Of a stretch of DNA of 64,000 bases, positions 61,055-64,000 are shown piece by piece (within the stretch, counting starts at the first letter, position 1; every line of letters begins with the position of its first letter). The notes beneath the pieces were generated by a model that had not been told where the DNA came from, did no database searches, and saw nothing but the letters and a program-made list of their open reading frames with translations. The stretch is taken from NCBI GenBank assembly GCA_036522275.1, contig DATDGC010000057.1, positions 1-64,000 of the forward strand, read 5' to 3'. This stretch comes from JAHFRG01 sp036522275 (GTDB lineage: Bacteria; Pseudomonadota; Gammaproteobacteria; Burkholderiales; JAHFRG01). The position numbers and the translations under genes were made by a program.

Positions 61055-61582
61055 TTGATTTGCACTCTAAAGTTTGTGCCATTTGCCTACTTCAAACGAC
61101 TAAACAAAGCGCAACAGCGGATTTACCACCGCAGCGACGGCATTCGTTCAATTCAATTGCAGGAAACGCGTATTGATTCCTTGCTTGAAGCGCTTGAAAA
61201 CAACCTCAAGTGCGATCAAACCAAGGCAGTGGAAACCGTTTGCCAGAAAATCCTCGACCGATTGACTGCGGTGCTAAACGTCGCTGCGGTGCGGGTTAAG
61301 ATTTACGCCACACGGCCCCATGGGCGATGGGGCGAACTCCATGGTCTTTACTCTCCTGCTGAGAGCCGAGATTTGGCACAAATCGAGGTGTGGATGCGCA
61401 CCGCGCAGCGCCGGCAGATTGTGGCGTTCCGAACTTTCTTGAGAACATTGTTGCACGAGCTTTGCCATCATCTGGATTACGAATTGCTGAAGTTGCCGGA
61501 GAGTTTCCACACCGAGGGCTTCTACCAACGCGAGTCGAGCCTGTTAAATCAACTCGCACTTCAGAACCAAACAATTGTCTAA
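61055..61582 (+). CDS. putative zinc metallopeptidase (HExxH)
   Basis: 175 residues. LLHELCHHLDYELL contains HExxH (His134, Glu135, His138), and downstream FHTEGFYQRESSLL offers Glu160 as a third ligand, a zincin pattern. The family is common in betaproteobacteria but unnamed to my knowledge; no function is known. The start looks like TTG 61055, four bases after AGGG. 50 bp upstream of the phosphatase gene on the same strand. Confidence 0.7.
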   Translation: MICTLKFVPFAYFKRLNKAQQRIYHRSDGIRSIQLQETRIDSLLEALENNLKCDQTKAVETVCQKILDRLTAVLNVAAVRVKIYATRPHGRWGELHGLYSPAESRDLAQIEVWMRTAQRRQIVAFRTFLRTLLHELCHHLDYELLKLPESFHTEGFYQRESSLLNQLALQNQTIV

Positions 61583-61632
61583 AATATCAGCTATTGGTTC
61601 CATCCCTTGGGTGAATAAACAGGTTTAACGAG

Positions 61633-62103
61633 TTGGAAAAAATAAGTGTTCTTTTTATCTGCACGGGCAATATCTGCCGCTCACCCACTGCGGAAGCGGT
61701 GTTCCGTCGGCGCATTCAGCAAGCGGGTCTAGAACATGCTTTCAGCGCGGATTCGGCGGGTACCCACGATTTCAATCTCGGTAGTGCTCCTGACATGCGG
61801 GCAAAAGCAGCAGCGGAGCACAGGGGTTATGGCATGGAAGGAATGTATGCGCGCCAGGTGACGATGGATGATTTCGAAACTTTTAATTTCATACTGGTGA
61901 TGGATAAAGGCAATCTGGCGATATTGAAAAAGGCGTGCCCGCCGGAATCCCTGCACAAGCTCACGTTGGTCACACAATTCAGCAGCAATTACCCGGACTG
62001 GGAAATTCCCGACCCCTATTCAGGCGACAGCCTTGCTTTCGAGCGGGTGCTGGACATGCTGGAGGATGCAGTGGAAGGTCTGGTCAAGCGCTTGAGCCGG
62101 TAG
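61633..62103 (+). CDS. low molecular weight protein-tyrosine phosphatase
   Basis: 156 residues; the P-loop FICTGNICRSPT gives Cys10 and Arg16 of the CX5R signature, and the general-acid Asp lies in IPDPYSGD. Small cytoplasmic phosphatase, possible partner of a tyrosine kinase elsewhere or a general phosphatase. Start is TTG 61633 (MEKISVLFI). No exopolysaccharide genes nearby. Confidence 0.93.
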   Translation: MEKISVLFICTGNICRSPTAEAVFRRRIQQAGLEHAFSADSAGTHDFNLGSAPDMRAKAAAEHRGYGMEGMYARQVTMDDFETFNFILVMDKGNLAILKKACPPESLHKLTLVTQFSSNYPDWEIPDPYSGDSLAFERVLDMLEDAVEGLVKRLSR

Positions 62104-62121
62104 CTCGAAAGCCGGGTTTGC

Positions 62122-62730
62122 TTAAACGGGCTTGGGCAATTGGCGCACGAATTGCTCGATGCCACGCAACAACATTTCCACCGCGATCGCGGTCAGGATC
62201 AAACCCATCAAGCGCTGAAAAGCCTGAACGACGCGCTCGCCGACGAACCGGCTGATGCGCTCGGCGAAAACGAGCACCGAGGTTGAAATGCCGAGTGCGA
62301 GGCTGAGCGCGGTTATCCAATCAGCGATGCGCTCGGGTTCTCTGGAAACCAGCAGCAATACCGTCGCGAGCGCCGAAGGGCCGGCAATCGAGGGAATAGC
62401 GAGCGGAACGATGAATGGCTCCCGGTCCATCTTGTCGCCGAAAATTCCGCCGGGATGACGGAATATCATGCGCAGCGCGATCAAAAACAAAACCACGCCA
62501 CCGGCGATACCGAGCGAGCTTTGCGAAAGATTCAGCACGCGCATGAAAGGTGCGCCGACGAACATGAAGGCGAGCAGGACTACATAAGCGATGGCGCATT
62601 CCCTGAGAACGATGCCGAACCTGCGCGAGCCTTCGGTATTGGCCAGCGCTGCAACAAACACCGGTATATTGCCGAACGGATCAACCACCAGCAGTAACAG
62701 AATGGTGGCTGAGACGAAGGAAATATCCAT
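62122..62730 (-). CDS. MarC family integral membrane protein
   Basis: 202 residues with six helices: LLLLVVDPFGNIPVFVAAL near the N-terminus is the family signature, followed by IAGGVVLFLIALRMIF and PLAIPSIAGPSALATVLL. Despite the name, MarC is not tied to multiple antibiotic resistance; function is unknown. It starts 15 bp after the rne stop on the same strand, so it is probably co-transcribed with rne. Confidence 0.92.
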   Translation of the reverse strand: MDISFVSATILLLLVVDPFGNIPVFVAALANTEGSRRFGIVLRECAIAYVVLLAFMFVGAPFMRVLNLSQSSLGIAGGVVLFLIALRMIFRHPGGIFGDKMDREPFIVPLAIPSIAGPSALATVLLLVSREPERIADWITALSLALGISTSVLVFAERISRFVGERVVQAFQRLMGLILTAIAVEMLLRGIEQFVRQLPKPV

Positions 62731-62745
62731 GGAACGGTTATGGCC

Positions 62746-64000
62746 TTACTTGCGGGTTTCCACCTGCTCCAGCTGCTCACCTTCGCTCGAAGGCTGGGCG
62801 GGTCTGATGCGCGGCGGCCTTGGCGGCGATTCGGGAGCTTCTGTTTCACCCGTTGTTACTTTGGTTTTTTTCGGGCTGGTTTCGATTTGCATCAGATCGC
62901 CCGCTTCGTTGGCCCGGTACAGCTCGGCGAGAATTTTTGCCGGCGTTGCAGCTTCATTGACCACAACGCTATCCTGTGCCCTGTGAACAGGCGTGGACTC
63001 GGCATGAACCTCAACAGCAGGGATCACCTCGCTTGCGGGCTTCGTCTCGTTGAATTGCTGCTGAGGCGATTCCCTGAGTTGCATCTGCGACGTTTCTGTC
63101 ACAGCTGTTGCCGGCGCAGTTATTACAGGTTTAGGTGCCTGCTGTACTGGCGTGGCGTGGCTTTCTTTGCGCTCACCGCGGTCGCGCTTGCCGCCCCGTC
63201 TGCCGCGCTTGCCCCTGTGTTCACCCATCTCATGCGGAGAATCGGGTCTCTCTGTTTTGACCACCGCGAGTTCCGGTTTGGGCTCGGGCCGTTGCTGTCG
63301 CGGTCTTTGACCCGGCTGGTTTTCGGCACGGTTATTTGCGCGTTGTTGGTCCGGCTTGGATCCTCTTGTCGCGGGTTCGCTACCAGCACGGCTTCTTTGC
63401 ATGGCACGCTGTTCGAAGCGATCGCGCCGCCTGCCGCGCATGGGTTGCCGCGTTTGGGGGTGTGCTATTTCTTTCGCCTTTTCCTCGCGTTTGAACCAGC
63501 CGAGGATTTTTGTAATCAGCGTAGGCTTTGCTGGCCGCACCACGGGGGCAGGCTGTCCGAGGGTGATCCCTTGTACCGCTGCTTGCTGGCGCACCGGTTT
63601 GGTTTCTTGTCCTGGCTTGGCTGCTTCGGCTTCTGCCACAGACGTTTCCACCATTTTATAGCTCGCTGCCGATTCGGCCTGTGTGACTTCATCGTGGCGC
63701 AAGCGGGATATATTGTAATTTGGTGTCTCCAGATGGATGTTCGGGATCAGCACCACGTTGACCCGAGAACGCGATTCTATGGTGTGGATTTCCGCGCGCT
63801 TTTCGTTGAGCAGGAAAGTCGCAACATCGACCGGCACCTGGGCGTAAATTACCGCAGTGTTTTCCTTCATTGCTTCTTCTTGAAGGATTCTCAGGATATG
63901 CAGCGCGGTTGACTCAGTGCCGCGGATATGGCCGGTGCCGTGGCAACGCGGGCAGGGCATATGGCTGGTTTCACCCAATGACGGCTGCAGGCGCTGGCGC
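62746..64000 (-). CDS. rne: ribonuclease E, C-terminal part (5' end outside the window)
   Basis: The frame is open to base 64000 and the catalytic domain lies beyond. Visible are the Zn-link cysteines CPRCHGTG, the small domain (ALHILRILQEEAMKENTAVI), and a long disordered tail rich in Arg, Pro and Glu (RGRRRDRFEQRA, RGKRGRRGGKRDRGERK), typical of RNase E scaffold regions that bind RNA and degradosome partners. PNPase and enolase, possible partners, are encoded elsewhere in the window. The tail ends at 62746 without recognisable short linear motifs. Confidence 0.95.
   Translation of the reverse strand, partial: RQRLQPSLGETSHMPCPRCHGTGHIRGTESTALHILRILQEEAMKENTAVIYAQVPVDVATFLLNEKRAEIHTIESRSRVNVVLIPNIHLETPNYNISRLRHDEVTQAESAASYKMVETSVAEAEAAKPGQETKPVRQQAAVQGITLGQPAPVVRPAKPTLITKILGWFKREEKAKEIAHPQTRQPMRGRRRDRFEQRAMQRSRAGSEPATRGSKPDQQRANNRAENQPGQRPRQQRPEPKPELAVVKTERPDSPHEMGEHRGKRGRRGGKRDRGERKESHATPVQQAPKPVITAPATAVTETSQMQLRESPQQQFNETKPASEVIPAVEVHAESTPVHRAQDSVVVNEAATPAKILAELYRANEAGDLMQIETSPKKTKVTTGETEAPESPPRPPRIRPAQPSSEGEQLEQVETRK

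Noticed and set aside
62740..63912. A 390-codon plus-strand frame opposite rne
   Set aside because: Cys/Phe/Leu/Arg-rich shadow of the low-complexity RNase E tail.
1..64000. CRISPR arrays, rRNA genes, tmRNA
   Set aside because: No regularly spaced repeats, rRNA segments or tmRNA features were seen, although smpB is present.

Overview
The window looks like a chromosomal segment of a betaproteobacterium, with a Nitrosomonadales-like flavour. The basis is gene order and protein character: glnS next to rimP-nusA-infB-rbfA-truB-rpsO-pnp; smpB opposite ratA-rnfH followed by guaB-guaA; pyrG-kdsA-eno-ftsB in one overlapping operon; a class I PHA synthase with a phasin; and DUF4124 and DUF4936 proteins. 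No 16S rRNA is present, so the placement is an inference.

Layout. 1-1010: 3' part of an IS110-type insertion sequence. 1266-5663: PHA synthase, phasin, a 120-bp IS6-like miniature element, a 57-residue membrane protein, a tRNA-Asn fragment, SixA and a Mut7-C protein. 6086-8037: an AT-richer AAA ATPase plus frameshifted PIN nuclease pair that looks like a defence module. 8045-12122: ferritin-like protein and an overlapping glnS / Y-family polymerase / BamE-like lipoprotein operon. 12403-20788: the translation and RNA-decay operon, with a terminator-like hairpin in its leader. 20867-23082: dksA, tRNA-Pro/Arg/His, and a scar in which the tRNA-His 3' half and the smpB 3' end are duplicated around about 0.7 kb of foreign DNA. 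23133-29444: ratA, rnfH, guaB, guaA (with an in-frame palindromic insertion), psiE, tadA and an L,D-transpeptidase. 29620-36020: a short-chain reductase, a coupled aldolase-dehydrogenase/mtnA pair, an NRDE protein beside a 277-bp nested inverted-repeat element, DUF4936 and ygfZ. 36156-40257: pyrG-kdsA-eno-ftsB. 40533-45326: HNH protein, cytochrome c, cupredoxin and a three-gene type III polyketide synthase operon. 45427-49521: a worn accessory stretch with a frameshifted SDR, tRNA-Arg and tRNA-Asn fragments, an RRM protein, small hypotheticals, a DUF4239 protein with an apparent ATA start, a PilZ protein and an intact tRNA-Asn. 49692-64000: aminotransferase, uvrB, a MarR-regulated RND efflux operon, an HtrA-like protease, a metallopeptidase-like protein, a low-molecular-weight phosphatase, marC and the 3' part of rne.

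How genes work together. The core operons cover translation initiation, ribosome maturation, mRNA decay, GMP and CTP synthesis, Kdo synthesis, glycolysis and division. The more unusual units are: (i) the type III PKS / methyltransferase / flavoprotein operon, similar in composition to bacterial phenolic-lipid clusters; (ii) a fused class II aldolase-SDR four bases upstream of mtnA, which suggests a DHAP-shunt type of methylthioadenosine salvage; (iii) the ATPase-PIN pair; and (iv) several small palindromic or tRNA-derived elements that have altered the ends of host genes. All functions come from reading sequence and remembered family motifs; no database search was run.
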